A stretch of DNA of 64,000 bases from Thermovorax subterraneus (GCA_021608145.1 JAKIHM010000002.1:124001-188000); one strand, 5' to 3'. Shown: positions 17,264 through 28,002, counted from the first letter of the stretch. Program-made: numbers and translations. Notes: generated by a model from the letters alone, not told the origin.

Positions 17264-17291
17264 AAAAGTCAGCCCGTAAGGGCTGACTTTT
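17264..17291 (-). terminator. Hairpin between dnaK and dnaJ
   Basis: A perfect 12-bp stem (AAAAGTCAGCCC / GGGCTGACTTTT, 4-base loop) begins at the dnaK stop codon. It is followed on the minus strand by only a short T run (TTTTATTGG). It may be a partial terminator or an RNA-processing/stability element lowering dnaJ relative to dnaK. Confidence 0.6.
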
Positions 17292-19153
17292 TATTTTTGC
17301 TCTCTTTTATCTTCGTCGTTGATGAATCTATAGTCGGCATCCACCACTTTCTCATCCCTCGCGTCGCCGGTGTTATTTCCAGTCTGATATGTGTAAGTTC
17401 CGCCAGGATTGCCTCCGGTTCCCTGCGAACTATAGAGCCTTGTAGATATATCGTAGAAGGCTTTGGTGAGGTCATCGGTGGCCTTTTTAATTTTTTCAAC
17501 ATCATCGCTTTCTATAGCTTTCCTCACGTTTTCAATTTCCTTTCGCACTTTTTCGGCTTCTTCCGGCTTTATCTTATCCTTCAATTCGTTCAACATCTTC
17601 TCCGACTGATAGATGAGAGAATCTGCATGATTTTTCGCCTCGACCTTTTCCTTTCTCTTTTTGTCCTCTTCGGCATATTTTTCCGCATCCCTTATCATTC
17701 TCTGGATTTCCTCTTCCGTCAAGTTTGTAGAGGAAGTAATAGTAATCTTTTGCTCCTTTCCGGTTCCCAAATCTTTCGCCGACACGTGGACGATGCCGTT
17801 GACATCAATATCGAATTTTACCTCAATACGTGGCACACCCCTCGGAGCCGGCGGTATACCTGTGAGCTGGAACCTGCCTAAGGTCACGTTATCGGCAGCC
17901 ATTGGCCTTTCGCCCTGTAGTACGTGGATGTCCACTGTTGTCTGGTTATCTGCAGCCGTAGTAAATACTTGGCTTCTTGAAACAGGGATAGTCGTGTTCC
18001 TCTCAATGATCTTCGTAAAGACGCCTCCTAAGGTCTCTATACCGAGAGAAAGCGGTGTTACGTCAAGGAGAACTACATCTTTGACTTCACCTGCCAGCAC
18101 GCCGGCCTGAATGGCAGCTCCCATAGCCACCACTTCATCGGGATTCACACCCTTGTGCGGCTCTTTACCCAAAAATCTCCTTATCGCTTCCTGAACCGCC
18201 GGTATGCGCGTAGAACCACCAACCAGTATTACCTTGTCTATATCTTCCGGCCTCAATCCGGCGTCTTTCAAAGCCTGCTCAGTAGGGCCTAAAGTGGCTT
18301 CTACCAGATCCCTTGTAAGTTCTTCGAATTTAGCTCTTGTCAGTGTCATTTCGATGTGCTTTGGCCCGCTGGCATCAGCCGTAATGAAAGGAAGGCTTAT
18401 GGTGGTTTCCAACATGCTCGAAAGTTCTATTTTAGCCTTCTCAGCCGCTTCTTTTAGCCTTTGCAAGGCCATGCGGTCCTTCCTGAGGTCAATTCCGTGT
18501 TCTTTCAAAAATTCTTCCGCTATATAATCTATTATCCTCTGGTCGAAATCGTCACCTCCAAGCCTGTTGTTTCCGCTGGTAGCCTTCACCTCGAATACCC
18601 CATCGCCCAGCTCGAGGATGGAGACGTCAAACGTACCTCCGCCCAAGTCGAAAACCAGTATGGTTTGATCGTTTTCCTTGTCGAGTCCATAAGCCAAGGC
18701 GGCTGCGGTCGGTTCGTTTATTATTCTCAGGACCTCGAGTCCTGCTATCCTTCCCGCATCCTTCGTGGCCTGACGTTGGCTGTCGGTAAAATAGGCCGGC
18801 ACGGTTATGACCGCCTGAGTAATCTTTTCTCCCAAATACGCTTCGGCGTCCTGTTTTATTTTTTGCAGAATCATAGCCGAGATTTCCTGTGGAGTGTAAA
18901 GCTTGCCGTCTATGTTTACTTTGTAGTCCGTTCCCATATGCCTTTTTATCGATATCACGGTTCTTTCGGGATTAAGTATGGCCTGCCTTTTGGCCATCTG
19001 TCCTACCAGACGCTGACCATCCTTGGTAAAAGCTACAACGGATGGTGTTAGTCTCGAACCCTCCGCATTGGGTATTATAACCGGCTGACCGCCCTCTATG
19101 TATGCGGCCACCGAGTTGGTCGTTCCAAGGTCTATACCTATAATTCTGCCCAT
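17291..19153 (-). CDS. dnaK: Chaperone protein DnaK (Hsp70)
   Basis: ATP-dependent chaperone. The 620-residue protein has an N-terminal ATPase beginning [17 protein letters not shown]. Visible motifs are [28 protein letters not shown] and [12 protein letters not shown]. The substrate-binding domain starts around 385 ([16 protein letters not shown]) and a helical lid ends in a Gly/Thr-rich tail. The ATG is preceded by GGAGGTGG. It is co-transcribed with hrcA, the chaperonin and grpE. Confidence 0.98.
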   Translation of the reverse strand: MGRIIGIDLGTTNSVAAYIEGGQPVIIPNAEGSRLTPSVVAFTKDGQRLVGQMAKRQAILNPERTVISIKRHMGTDYKVNIDGKLYTPQEISAMILQKIKQDAEAYLGEKITQAVITVPAYFTDSQRQATKDAGRIAGLEVLRIINEPTAAALAYGLDKENDQTILVFDLGGGTFDVSILELGDGVFEVKATSGNNRLGGDDFDQRIIDYIAEEFLKEHGIDLRKDRMALQRLKEAAEKAKIELSSMLETTISLPFITADASGPKHIEMTLTRAKFEELTRDLVEATLGPTEQALKDAGLRPEDIDKVILVGGSTRIPAVQEAIRRFLGKEPHKGVNPDEVVAMGAAIQAGVLAGEVKDVVLLDVTPLSLGIETLGGVFTKIIERNTTIPVSRSQVFTTAADNQTTVDIHVLQGERPMAADNVTLGRFQLTGIPPAPRGVPRIEVKFDIDVNGIVHVSAKDLGTGKEQKITITSSTNLTEEEIQRMIRDAEKYAEEDKKRKEKVEAKNHADSLIYQSEKMLNELKDKIKPEEAEKVRKEIENVRKAIESDDVEKIKKATDDLTKAFYDISTRLYSSQGTGGNPGGTYTYQTGNNTGDARDEKVVDADYRFINDEDKREQK

Positions 19154-19168
19154 ATTACGCCACCTCCG

Positions 19169-19747
19169 CTATTTTTTTGCTACTTTGACAAGGCTCGGTC
19201 TTATAACTTTTGAATGGTAAGTATAACCTTTTCGCAGTACCTCCACTACCGTATCGCTTTCGTATTCGTCGGTTTCCACCGTCATAATGGCTTCGTGCAA
19301 CTGAGGGTCGAAAGGCTTGCCTTCGGCCTCTATTTCCTCCACGCCGTACTTGTTCAATACGCCTTTTATCTGATTATATATGAGCTTTATTCCCTCGTAA
19401 ATTGCACTGTTTTTATCTTCGAGCGAGTCAATGGCTCTCTCGAAATTATCCAAAACGGGAATGATGTCTTTTATCAGCTGCTCTCCAGCGTAAAGTTGCA
19501 TTCGCTCCATTTCTTTTTGAGTTCTTTTCTTAAAGTTATCGTAGTCGGCCAGTGCTCTGAGCCAAAGTTCCTTGTACTTGGCCGCCTCATTTTCTTTTTC
19601 CTCCAAGGCTTTTCTTAGTTCCTCTGTTTCACAAGATTCTTCGGACAATGAAACCGAGCCTTCGCCGTTTTGGAGTTCCTGACAACCAGATTCATCCTTC
19701 TGTTCATTTTTTTGGTCAATGTTCTTTTCGTCCTCTTTCTCCGTCAA
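19169..19747 (-). CDS. grpE: GrpE nucleotide exchange factor
   Basis: DnaK nucleotide exchange factor. The 192-residue protein has an acidic N-terminal tail, a long coiled coil (LRKALEEKENEAAKYKELWL) and the motif ALADYDNFKKRTQKE. It ends with the C-terminal beta domain (GKPFDPQLHEAIMTVETDEY). It starts at TTG with GAGGTGATC upstream. It lies between the chaperonin gene and dnaK, instead of directly after hrcA. Confidence 0.96.
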   Translation of the reverse strand: MTEKEDEKNIDQKNEQKDESGCQELQNGEGSVSLSEESCETEELRKALEEKENEAAKYKELWLRALADYDNFKKRTQKEMERMQLYAGEQLIKDIIPVLDNFERAIDSLEDKNSAIYEGIKLIYNQIKGVLNKYGVEEIEAEGKPFDPQLHEAIMTVETDEYESDTVVEVLRKGYTYHSKVIRPSLVKVAKK

Positions 19748-19763
19748 TTTAGATCACCTCGCA

Positions 19764-21350
19764 TCAGAAGTCCATCTCACCCATACCGGCTCCCGGTTCA
19801 GGGGTTCCCCTTGATGCATGTCCTTCATCCCGCTTTTTGATAATGGTGTCAATCCTCAAAATAGCCTGAGCAATTTCGCCCGCGGCTTTAATCGCATGGA
19901 TTTTTACGAGAGCCGGATCGTATACCCCTAATTCCGTCATGTCAGCAAGCTCGCCAGTATCGCAATTGACACCTATTGCATCACTGCCCTTCTCAGCTTG
20001 GGTGTATATAACCTCTTCCAATTTTTCCAGTGGGTTGAACCCCGCATTGTATACTATCTGTGAAAGGGGGCGTTTTAATGCTGCTATAACGCAGTCTATG
20101 CCGTAGGAAGCCATTCCTTTTATTTTTTCTCTTTCTCTCTCCAGTTCACGGGCTACTGCCACCTCAACAGCTCCACCACCCGGGACCACCCCGCCTTTTA
20201 CTGCTGCCTGTAATGATGAGGCCGCATCCTTTGCGATTCTCTCTCTCTCGCCGACAATTTCTGCGGTGGCGGCACCTACCAGGATGGTAGCCATAGGTTT
20301 GCCCTCTCCGCCTTCAATTCTCAAGTGCTCCAGCTTCTCGTCTTCGTAAGCTTTTTTAGCACGCCCCATGTAACATTTTATTTCGTCAATGGATTTTTTA
20401 AGCCCCACCTTTTTCATTATCCTGGCTCCCGTATGCTCTGCGACCCTTTCCAGGTCCTTGGCGGATACCCTCTCCAGCGCGATTACACCGGCATCGGTGA
20501 GTATTTCTTCCGCTTCCTGTGATATGCCTTTGCCCACCAGAACCAGGTTGACTTTGAGTTCTATCAACTTTTTAAGGTTTTCCCTGAATTCCTCCTGAAG
20601 GGCCATGTACTTGGCAAAGCCGGATTCAGTGCTTAGCGCTCCTTCTTCTATCTGCTCCGGCTCTAGCGCGTCATCTATCACCAACACCCTTACATCCTCA
20701 ACTTCCCTGGGCATTTGCTTGTTTACTTTTTCCTTGTCGACAATCACACCAAGAAAAACCTCATTTTCTGCTCCTTCGCGCGCCATTACTATATCCCTTA
20801 ACTTGAAATTCTTTTCCTTCAACTTTTCCTCTCCGATAAGCTTTGCAGCTTGTGTCACTAACTGGGCGATATCTTCATGTTCCCTCCCTGCTATATAAGC
20901 AATATCCTTTAACACCGGGTCATCTATCCCTTTTACAGGGACGGATTTTGCAATTAGTATCTCCTGAGCTTTCTTTATTCCGTGCTTTATCCCTTCGATT
21001 ACTTTGGCCACCGGCACTCCTCTTAAAATTTGGTTTACCCCTTCAGAGACCATTGCTCCTGCCATTATGGTGGTAGTCGTAGTTCCGTCCCCTACTTCCT
21101 CCTGCTGGGCCTTGGCAATATTTATAAGCATCTTGGCCGCTGGGTGATTTATATCCATCAGTTTTAATATGGTCACACCATCATTAGTAACAGTGACTTC
21201 CCCAAACCTGTCCACCAGCATGATGTCCAGCCCTTTTGGACCTATGGTCCCTTCTACCGCTGAAGCCACAGCCCTAATAGCATTGGCATTCGTTAAAAAA
21301 GCAGCAAATTTTTCGTCTAATTCCTGCCCGTTGTTATTTTTAAAGTTCAA
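19764..21350 (-). CDS. Archaeal-type (group III) chaperonin
   Basis: Hsp60 of the thermosome/CCT type, not GroEL. The 528-residue protein has [20 protein letters not shown] at about 56-75, the ATP motif GDGTTTTT at 87-94, and [20 protein letters not shown]. The thermosome-like C-terminal block [20 protein letters not shown] and a GMGEMDF tail follow. Such bacterial 'group III' chaperonins are known from some thermophilic Firmicutes such as Carboxydothermus, where they also sit in the dnaK operon; they carry a built-in lid and need no GroES. TTG start, AGGAGG upstream. It lies between hrcA and grpE, so HrcA/CIRCE control is expected. No groES or groEL lies in this window. Confidence 0.95.
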   Translation of the reverse strand: MNFKNNNGQELDEKFAAFLTNANAIRAVASAVEGTIGPKGLDIMLVDRFGEVTVTNDGVTILKLMDINHPAAKMLINIAKAQQEEVGDGTTTTTIMAGAMVSEGVNQILRGVPVAKVIEGIKHGIKKAQEILIAKSVPVKGIDDPVLKDIAYIAGREHEDIAQLVTQAAKLIGEEKLKEKNFKLRDIVMAREGAENEVFLGVIVDKEKVNKQMPREVEDVRVLVIDDALEPEQIEEGALSTESGFAKYMALQEEFRENLKKLIELKVNLVLVGKGISQEAEEILTDAGVIALERVSAKDLERVAEHTGARIMKKVGLKKSIDEIKCYMGRAKKAYEDEKLEHLRIEGGEGKPMATILVGAATAEIVGERERIAKDAASSLQAAVKGGVVPGGGAVEVAVARELEREREKIKGMASYGIDCVIAALKRPLSQIVYNAGFNPLEKLEEVIYTQAEKGSDAIGVNCDTGELADMTELGVYDPALVKIHAIKAAGEIAQAILRIDTIIKKRDEGHASRGTPEPGAGMGEMDF

Positions 21351-21368
21351 TATGATTACCTCCTGTCT

Positions 21369-22400
21369 TTATATCAAAGTCGAAAGCGTTTCGTTCAGAT
21401 AATCAGTAACTTTGTTAAGGATAGATATGACTTTGGAATAATCCATCCTTGTGGGACCTATAACTCCAAAAATCCCCAGGTTTTTCCCTCCGGCTGTTAA
21501 GTTGGTGGTGATTATGCTGAATTCTTGAAGTTCCTTCCAAGGGTTTTCGTTTCCTATGCTTATCGTTATCTGATTGGGTTTTGATGTATATTTTAGTACT
21601 CTTATCATAAAATCTTCCTCTTCAATCAACGAAAGGAAATTTCTCGCCTTTTCCACATCTTTGAATTCTGGAAAATCGAGCATCCTGGAACTTCCGCTCG
21701 CAAATACTTTGCCGTTTTTTTTAGCTTCCTCTAGCCTTTCTATTAGCGCGCGCACGAAGGCATCTAGCGCCATCTCGTGCTCTTTCATCTCGCTCTTTAT
21801 CCTCTCCATATAGTCCGGCGTGATTTCATCCACTGTCTTTTCCACAAGGTAGTGGTTGAACAAGTTAGAGATTCGTATAAGGTCCGAATCCGTCAAGTTT
21901 TCTGGAAGTTCTACAATTTGATGTACAACGGCACTGTAATTAGTGACTATAATTAAAAGCCCTTTTTCTTTACTTAGCCTCAGTATCTCCACGTGTTTTA
22001 GCCTACTTTCGTGAAGCTGTGGACCCACTATGATCGAGGTATAATTTGTAAGGTTAGATATAACCCGGCTGGCCTCTTCTATCAAGTCCTCTAGTTCCTT
22101 TACTCGCCTTTTAAATAACTGCCTTATTACTTGAAGCTCTTTTTCTGTAAGCTCTACTACAGGCATGAGAAAATCCACGTAAAACCTGTAACCTTTATCT
22201 GAAGGAATCCGCCCCGCCGACGTATACGGCTGGGCAAGATAACCCAGCTCTTCCAGGTCCGCCATTTCGTTCCGTATGGTGGCTGGACTTATCCCCATCC
22301 TATATTTCCGGGCGATAGTCCTCGACCCCACGGGCTCCGCTGTGGCAATATAATCCACCACTATAGCCCTCAGGATCTTTATTTTCCTATCGTCCAACAT
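21369..22400 (-). CDS. hrcA: Heat-inducible transcription repressor HrcA
   Basis: HrcA binds CIRCE and represses class I heat-shock operons. The 343-residue protein has an N-terminal winged helix: [19 protein letters not shown], then [19 protein letters not shown] and [26 protein letters not shown]-like dimerisation region follows. The ATG is preceded by GAGGTG. A perfect CIRCE lies just upstream, so it autoregulates. Confidence 0.97.
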   Translation of the reverse strand: MLDDRKIKILRAIVVDYIATAEPVGSRTIARKYRMGISPATIRNEMADLEELGYLAQPYTSAGRIPSDKGYRFYVDFLMPVVELTEKELQVIRQLFKRRVKELEDLIEEASRVISNLTNYTSIIVGPQLHESRLKHVEILRLSKEKGLLIIVTNYSAVVHQIVELPENLTDSDLIRISNLFNHYLVEKTVDEITPDYMERIKSEMKEHEMALDAFVRALIERLEEAKKNGKVFASGSSRMLDFPEFKDVEKARNFLSLIEEEDFMIRVLKYTSKPNQITISIGNENPWKELQEFSIITTNLTAGGKNLGIFGVIGPTRMDYSKVISILNKVTDYLNETLSTLI

Positions 22401-22420
22401 GTGTAAAGCACCTCTTTAAA

Positions 22421-22447
22421 TTAGCACTCTCTTATCGAGAGTGCTAA
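22421..22447 (-). promoter_or_regulatory. CIRCE operator
   Basis: Perfect inverted repeat TTAGCACTC-N9-GAGTGCTAA, the HrcA binding site. It lies between the promoter and the hrcA start, and should repress hrcA-chaperonin-grpE-dnaK-dnaJ and the genes beyond. Confidence 0.97.
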
Positions 22448-22460
22448 AATCCTATCTTAA

Positions 22461-22489
22461 TAAATATCACTTCGCCCTTGCTTTGTCAA
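22461..22489 (-). promoter_or_regulatory. Sigma-A promoter of the hrcA operon
   Basis: Minus-strand -35 TTGACA (22489-22484), a 17-nt spacer and -10 TATTTA (22466-22461) with a TGA extension just before it. The CIRCE element begins 13 bp downstream. The -35 overlaps the end of the pseudouridine synthase gene. Confidence 0.8.
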
Positions 22490-23373
22490 GAGAGCTGAAA
22501 AACCGCGCTGGAATCACCTGCTTCTTCTATGAGTGAAAGCATATCCAAAGGCAATGGAGCTTTAAAAACGACTCTAGTTCCCTTAAGTGGATAGAAAAAG
22601 GACATCTCGGCACAGTGCAGGGCTTGTCTCTTAATTTTATCGTTTTTTCCGCCGTACAGGCTATCACCAGCTACCGGATGTCCTAAATGACTCATAAGAA
22701 CTCTTATCTGATGTGTTCGGCCAGTTAAGGGCTTTACCTCCAGCACCGTGTAGCCCTTCAGCCGCCTTAATACTTTATAGTGCATTACAGCTTTTTTGCC
22801 GCTCTCCGATACCTGTCTTTCGATTAAACTTCCTTCTTTTCGCCCAATCTTTTCCTCTATAACCCCCTGCTCTTCTTTCACCGAACCCTCCACTACGGCA
22901 ACGTATATTTTTTCTATGCGGCCGTGAGCTTGGAGAAAACCGTGCATGTACTGGTTTAAAGCAATTATCAAAACCCCCGATGTATCCCTGTCTAGGCGGT
23001 TCACCGGATGAAAGCCTCCCTTTTTGCCCTTTTTGTTCAAATAGTGTGTAACTCCATTGGCAATGGTGCCCTCGCGGCAAAAGGGGGTAGGATGCACAAC
23101 TACTCCAGGCTGTTTATTCAATACTATTATATGCTCATCCTCATAGAGGATATTTATCGGCACATACGAAGGCTTAATCTTTGACTCTTCGGATAAATCC
23201 ACTTCCAATATATCGCCGGATGAGACCTTTGCGCTTACGAAAACCTTTTCGCCGTTGAGAAATATTTTCCCTTCTCTTTTCAATCTCCGAAGCGCCCTGC
23301 TCGAAAATCCCCTGGCTTTGAGAAATTCTCCCACCGTCAATCCTTCTTGCACTTCATCCACGATAAATTTCAT
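22486..23373 (-). CDS. RluD-family RNA pseudouridine synthase
   Basis: 295 residues. An N-terminal S4-like RNA-binding segment (FSSRALRRLKREGKIFLNGE) is followed by the catalytic domain with HPVNRLDRDTSGVLIIA, which holds the catalytic Asp, and VKPLTGRTHQIRVLMSHLGHP. This is the RluA/RluC/RluD pattern; the exact target uridine cannot be read from sequence. ATG start with AGAGGGG upstream. It lies between hemW and hrcA, where Bacillus has no such gene. Confidence 0.93.
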   Translation of the reverse strand: MKFIVDEVQEGLTVGEFLKARGFSSRALRRLKREGKIFLNGEKVFVSAKVSSGDILEVDLSEESKIKPSYVPINILYEDEHIIVLNKQPGVVVHPTPFCREGTIANGVTHYLNKKGKKGGFHPVNRLDRDTSGVLIIALNQYMHGFLQAHGRIEKIYVAVVEGSVKEEQGVIEEKIGRKEGSLIERQVSESGKKAVMHYKVLRRLKGYTVLEVKPLTGRTHQIRVLMSHLGHPVAGDSLYGGKNDKIKRQALHCAEMSFFYPLKGTRVVFKAPLPLDMLSLIEEAGDSSAVFQLS

Positions 23374-23391
23374 GGAATTCCCCTCTTAAAT

Positions 23392-24519
23392 CTATGGTAA
23401 AAATTCCACAAAAACTTCATTAGCAAGGTCAAGGCCTTTCTCCGTAAGCCTTACGCATTTTTTATCGTTGACTATAAGGCCTCTTTCTTCTAATTTCTCT
23501 AACACTTTACCATAAACCAAATTTATGTCTTTTTTGAATCGCTGGTAAAAAATTTCTTTATTAATTCCTTCTATAAGCCTCAATCCCAATATGACAAATT
23601 CAGCCTGCTGTTCCGGTTCGGAAATTCTTTCCCGGCTCTCCACCGCTTCGCCTTTGGCCTTTACTTTCTCGATGTAATCCTTTAAGCCGTATGCATTGTA
23701 GAAACGAACCCCGTCCATAAACGAATGGGCTCCAGCCCCTAGCCCCAAATATTCACCGTAAGTCCAATAAACCAAATTATGCTTACACTCCCTTCCTGGC
23801 TTCGCAAAATTGGAGATTTCGTAATGCGAATATCCTCCTTTTTCCAGTATACTCCGTGCCGAATGGTACATCATCCTTTCTTCGTCCTCGGAAGGAAGAA
23901 AAAGCAATCCTTTTTCTTTCAATTCGTAAAACTTTGTACCTTCTTCGACGCTGAGGCTATAGCAGGATACGTGCTCCGGTGACAAGTCCAGTAGCTTTCT
24001 CAGGGAATTCAGGAAATCTTCCACCCTTTGCCGCGGCAGTCCAAAAATTAAATCCACATTGATGTTGTTAAATCCGGCTTCTCTCGCCATAAAAAATATT
24101 TTTAAGAAGCCCTCCGCGTTATGAATCCTGCCAATTGCTTTCAAAAGTTCGTCGTTAAAGGACTGCAATCCTAAACTGAGCCGATTAACCCCGCCTTCCC
24201 TCAGGACCTCAAGCTTCTCCTTTGTAACCGTCTCCGGATTGGCCTCAATGGTAAATTCCAGGTCGAGGCTCAAATTAAAGGCCCTGTGTATCGCATCGAT
24301 AAGAGACGATAATTCTTTTTCGTTTAAAACCGTGGGGGTCCCGCCGCCGATGTATATACTGCTTATTCTTTTTTCAATATTCGAATAAAAAGAAATTTCC
24401 CTTTTCAGGGAATCCAGGTATGAAGGTACGTATTCCAGTTCGGTGTAGGAGTTAAAATCGCAGTAAGCACATCTTTTAATGCAAAAAGGGATGTGGATAT
24501 AAAGCGCAAGAGTATCCAT
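23392..24519 (-). CDS. hemW: Radical SAM heme chaperone HemW
   Basis: HemW binds heme and an Fe-S cluster; it was long called oxygen-independent coproporphyrinogen oxidase-like. The 375-residue protein begins MDTLALYIHIPFCIKRCAYC, giving the CxxxCxxC cluster plus the following Cys-Asp-Phe. It continues with YIGGGTPTVL, NPETVT and RLSLGLQSFND, and ends in a C-terminal HemN-like domain. An open frame extends 46 codons upstream into lepA. The start chosen leaves a 5-bp gap after lepA and has GGGGTAGG upstream. Confidence 0.93.
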   Translation of the reverse strand: MDTLALYIHIPFCIKRCAYCDFNSYTELEYVPSYLDSLKREISFYSNIEKRISSIYIGGGTPTVLNEKELSSLIDAIHRAFNLSLDLEFTIEANPETVTKEKLEVLREGGVNRLSLGLQSFNDELLKAIGRIHNAEGFLKIFFMAREAGFNNINVDLIFGLPRQRVEDFLNSLRKLLDLSPEHVSCYSLSVEEGTKFYELKEKGLLFLPSEDEERMMYHSARSILEKGGYSHYEISNFAKPGRECKHNLVYWTYGEYLGLGAGAHSFMDGVRFYNAYGLKDYIEKVKAKGEAVESRERISEPEQQAEFVILGLRLIEGINKEIFYQRFKKDINLVYGKVLEKLEERGLIVNDKKCVRLTEKGLDLANEVFVEFLP

Positions 24520-24524
24520 GATAC

Positions 24525-26327
24525 CTACCCCATCTTTAACACCGACATGAAAGCTTCCTGCGGAACTTCCACCTTTCCGAGCTGCCGCATCCTCTTTTTG
24601 CCTTCCTTTTGCTTTTCCAAGAGTTTCTTTTTCCTCGTGACATCCCCGCCGTAGCACTTGGCTAGCACGTTTTTCCTCAAGGCCTTGATGGTCTCCCTCG
24701 CAATTATGCGCCCTCCTATGGCCGCCTGGATGGGTATCTCAAAAAGGTGCCTCGGGATTACTTCCTTCAATTTTTCAACCAGCTGCCTTGCTCTGGTGTA
24801 CGCCTTTTCTTTATGGACTATAAAGGAAAGCGCATCGACCAATTCGCCGTTTATCAAAATATCCACCTTGCACAGGTCCGACTTTCTGTAACCGATAACC
24901 TCGTAATCCAAAGAAGCATAACCTTTTGTTCGGGATTTAAGCTGATTGAAGAAATCGTAAATTATCTCCGAAAGGGGCATATCGTAGCGCAGAAGAACCC
25001 TTTTTTCGCTCAAGTACTGCATGTCCTTAAAATTCCCGCGCTTTTCCTGACAGAGTTCCATCACCGCCCCGACGTACTCAGTGGGGAGCATTATAGAAGC
25101 TTCCACGTAAGGCTCCTCTATATGCTCTATTTTCGACGGCTCCGGAAAATTGGTCGGGTTGTCCACCATTACTTCCTCGCCGTTAGTCTTTTTTATTTTG
25201 TATACGACGCTCGGCGCCGTCGTTATGAGGTTTATACCGTATTCCCTTTCAAGGCGTTCTTGAACGATTTCCATGTGGAGTAATCCCAAAAATCCGCAGC
25301 GAAAGCCGAAGCCCAGCGCCGCAGAAGTTTCGGGTTCAAAAAATAGCGAAGCATCGTTAAGCTGCAGTTTTTCCAAAGCTTCTCTCAATTTTTCGTAATC
25401 CTCGCCGTCGGACGGATAAACGCCGCAAAAGACCATGGGAACGGCTTTTTTATAGCCGGGGAGCGGTTGTTTTGCCGGATTTTCCGCGTCGGTAATGGTG
25501 TCTCCGACCCTGGTGTCCTTCACGTTCTTTATCCCCGCCACGACGTATCCCACTTCACCCGCCCTGAGACTGTCGGTGCTCACCATCTCGGGACTAAATA
25601 TGCCGACTTCCGTCACTTCAAATATTTTGCCCGTTGACATCATTTTTATCTTCCGTCCCGGTTCGATTTTCCCCTCCACAATTCGGACGAATGCTATGGC
25701 TCCTTTGTATGAATCGTAAAGGGAATCGAAAATGAGCGCCCTCAAAGGTTCAGCTTCCGAACCCTTAGGCGCCGGTATTTTCTTTACAATTGCCTCGAGC
25801 ACCTCTTTGATTCCAATCCCTTCTTTTGCCGAAATAAGGAGGGCATCGTCGGCGGGAAGACCGATTACTTCTTCAATTTCCCGCCTTACCCTTTCCGGCT
25901 GGGCACTAGGTAGATCAATTTTGTTTATAACTGGAACTATCTCCAGGTCATGTTCGAGTGCAAGATACGTGTTGGCCAGAGTCTGCGCTTCAATGCCCTG
26001 GGAAGCATCTATGACGAGCAACGCTCCTTCGCAGGCGGCAAGGCTCCTTGAAACTTCGTAATTGAAATCCACGTGTCCAGGGGTATCTATAAGGTTCAAA
26101 AGGTATTCGTGACCGTCTTCGGCCTTGTATACCATCCTTACCGCCTTGGCCTTTATGGTGATGCCGCGTTCCCTTTCCAAATCCATCATATCCAGCACTT
26201 GCTCTTTTATTTCTCTTTCCGGAATTGTCCCAGTATATTCGAGTAACCTGTCTGCTAGGGTGGATTTCCCGTGATCTATATGTGCAATTATGCAAAAATT
26301 CCTAATTCTTTCCTGCGGTATTTTCAT
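24525..26327 (-). CDS. lepA: Elongation factor 4 (LepA)
   Basis: Ribosome-associated GTPase. The 600-residue protein has G1 [32 protein letters not shown] and ISAKEGIG in the G domain, then EF-G-like domains III-V. The LepA-specific C-terminal domain ends in [23 protein letters not shown] with GGGGGAAC upstream. lepA-hemW order is as in Bacillus. Confidence 0.98.
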   Translation of the reverse strand: MKIPQERIRNFCIIAHIDHGKSTLADRLLEYTGTIPEREIKEQVLDMMDLERERGITIKAKAVRMVYKAEDGHEYLLNLIDTPGHVDFNYEVSRSLAACEGALLVIDASQGIEAQTLANTYLALEHDLEIVPVINKIDLPSAQPERVRREIEEVIGLPADDALLISAKEGIGIKEVLEAIVKKIPAPKGSEAEPLRALIFDSLYDSYKGAIAFVRIVEGKIEPGRKIKMMSTGKIFEVTEVGIFSPEMVSTDSLRAGEVGYVVAGIKNVKDTRVGDTITDAENPAKQPLPGYKKAVPMVFCGVYPSDGEDYEKLREALEKLQLNDASLFFEPETSAALGFGFRCGFLGLLHMEIVQERLEREYGINLITTAPSVVYKIKKTNGEEVMVDNPTNFPEPSKIEHIEEPYVEASIMLPTEYVGAVMELCQEKRGNFKDMQYLSEKRVLLRYDMPLSEIIYDFFNQLKSRTKGYASLDYEVIGYRKSDLCKVDILINGELVDALSFIVHKEKAYTRARQLVEKLKEVIPRHLFEIPIQAAIGGRIIARETIKALRKNVLAKCYGGDVTRKKKLLEKQKEGKKRMRQLGKVEVPQEAFMSVLKMG

Positions 26328-26389
26328 CGAGGTTCCCCCTCAAAATTGCAAAAAATTTGCCGGTAGAAATAATTATACATACTGCAATT

Positions 26390-26728
26390 TTAATTATCAA
26401 GAAAAAATCTAAAATGGGGGAATTTAAAAGGACTGAAAAGCTGTACCATTGTAGGGACACTTATGTCAAATCCTGCAATGCGCACGCCTGCTTTCTTTCT
26501 GTCAGCGTAGAATTCTCCCAGTTCCCATACCATTTTTAACGAATACCGACGGCCGAGGATGGTAAAATGATACTGCCTCTCTGGCAATACTTTCATATCG
26601 AAGGTCTGAGGACCCACATCAAGGGCCATCATATAGTTTATGCCCCGCTCGGCAGCACGCAATCCCAAGCAAAGAACCACAGTAAATATTAAAAAAAGGG
26701 CAATGAGGTCTTCGATGTAAATATCCAT
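26390..26728 (-). CDS. Small membrane protein in the YqxA position
   Basis: The 112-residue protein from this start has one clear N-terminal membrane helix (LIALFLIFTVVLCLGLRAAE) and a basic extracytoplasmic or cytoplasmic remainder without Cys. I do not recognise a domain. In Bacillus the gene between spoIIP and lepA is yqxA (also a short membrane protein, 112 aa), so this is its positional counterpart; homology is not shown by the residues I can compare. Two other starts are possible (26755 ATG, 26764 TTG); the one given has AAGGAG 12 nt upstream. Confidence 0.7.
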   Translation of the reverse strand: MDIYIEDLIALFLIFTVVLCLGLRAAERGINYMMALDVGPQTFDMKVLPERQYHFTILGRRYSLKMVWELGEFYADRKKAGVRIAGFDISVPTMVQLFSPFKFPHFRFFLDN

Positions 26729-26797
26729 CGCATCTACAGGCTCCTTGTTTTGCATTCTTACCAATTATTTTTATCAGGCTGAGCTTTTTTATTCGCC

Positions 26798-27937
26798 CTA
26801 CGGTTTGCTCAAATCTTTAAGGACCTCCGACAAGGCTTTCGCCAGCACCCGCGCCGATTCCATTGATTCTTCCATGGTGTTGCCGTGACTTCCAATCTCC
26901 ACCAAAAGGGCTTTTTTAGAAACGTGCTGGTTAAACCGCTCTTGCCTGATGTCTATTTCTCTTGTTACCCCGGGATAAAGTTCCTCCAATTTTTTTTGTA
27001 GCAAAAGGGCAAACTTATAATTCTCCTTCCAGTGAGGATGGGGAAAGGTCTTGTCGGTGCCCACCACAAACATTATTCTAGAATAGTACTTATTCTCGAT
27101 TTTTACAGTAGTCATTTCTCTTGACTTTTGCGGGTCAGAAACCGGTGCGTCCCTGTGAATATCGAGCACTACCTGGATAGACGGATTCTCCTTCAAAACC
27201 TTTTCCAAAGTCTTCAGGGAATTTGAATAAGAATACATGTACGTTGGCACGTCATGCACCGTTTTGTCGTGCAAAACCTTTACGCCCAATTTATTCAACT
27301 CCGAGGACAGCACTTCGCCCACCCGGACCACGGTGAATCTGAGGTCGTTAGTATGAAACGCCTGATCCCGCGGTTGATAATTATACGCCTTGGACGGCAT
27401 GTAGGATTCGGTAGTGTGAGTGTGGTAAATCAGCACGATGGGCTTCCCGGCTGCCGGCGTTATCCTTTCAATTTCTATATCCTCTTCCTCAGGAGGTGCA
27501 GGTGGAGGGCTTTCAGGGGGTTCGTGTTCATTTTCAACTGTTTCGGGCGGCAGTTCAACTCCCGGCGTTGTGGCTGGTTCAATTTCCATCACGTCCATGA
27601 GAGGTATCTGCAAAGCTAGATAGTTCTTTGGTTCAAATATATTAAAATTTATTTTATACTGTGGAAACCTAAAAAGAGCTTCTTTAAAACCAAAAAAGAC
27701 CTCTTCCTGCGGCATTGAGGCTCGGGCGGCAGGAATTGTCAACAAAAATATCTCACGGAAAAACCTAGGATCAAGATTACCTACCATCTCTAACCCTTTC
27801 CTTTCTTCCATGCTTCCCATCACAGGTACTGATTTTTTGATAAACGCAAAACCAGAAGTGCATGCGGCAAGCAATAGGAAAAAGGTAATTACGTATAATA
27901 TCATTTTCCTTATCTTTATTACCCTGACTTTAAGCAA
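26798..27937 (-). CDS. spoIIP: Stage II sporulation protein P (cell-wall amidase)
   Basis: Peptidoglycan amidase/endopeptidase of the engulfment machinery. The 379-residue protein has an N-terminal membrane anchor (MILYVITFFLLLAAC), a Pro/Glu-rich linker (about 125-150, PPESPPPAPPEEE) and an amidase_3-like catalytic domain. The catalytic domain shows VLIYHTHTTESYMPS (zinc His and Glu), VLDIHRDAP and LLVEIGSHGNTMEES. It starts at TTG with GGAGGGG upstream. It follows gpr as in Bacillus; SpoIIM, its partner, is encoded at 3932-4531. Confidence 0.95.
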   Translation of the reverse strand: MLKVRVIKIRKMILYVITFFLLLAACTSGFAFIKKSVPVMGSMEERKGLEMVGNLDPRFFREIFLLTIPAARASMPQEEVFFGFKEALFRFPQYKINFNIFEPKNYLALQIPLMDVMEIEPATTPGVELPPETVENEHEPPESPPPAPPEEEDIEIERITPAAGKPIVLIYHTHTTESYMPSKAYNYQPRDQAFHTNDLRFTVVRVGEVLSSELNKLGVKVLHDKTVHDVPTYMYSYSNSLKTLEKVLKENPSIQVVLDIHRDAPVSDPQKSREMTTVKIENKYYSRIMFVVGTDKTFPHPHWKENYKFALLLQKKLEELYPGVTREIDIRQERFNQHVSKKALLVEIGSHGNTMEESMESARVLAKALSEVLKDLSKP

Positions 27938-27973
27938 ATTTATCCCCTCCGGTTAAGCATATTCACTTAAAAT

Positions 27974-28002
27974 AAAAAAAATGAGGTTTTTTTAACCTCA
28001 TT
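27974..28002 (-). terminator. Intrinsic terminator after gpr
   Basis: Minus-strand hairpin AATGAGGTT-AAAAA-AACCTCATT followed by six Ts, starting at the gpr stop codon. It separates gpr from spoIIP transcription. Confidence 0.85.

Noticed and set aside
17240-17881. Open frame on the plus strand across the dnaK end
   Set aside because: Antisense to clear dnaK sequence; Phe/Leu-rich composition only.
24520-24657. 46-codon N-terminal extension of HemW
   Set aside because: It lies within lepA. The shorter start has a ribosome-binding site and begins with the family N-terminus.
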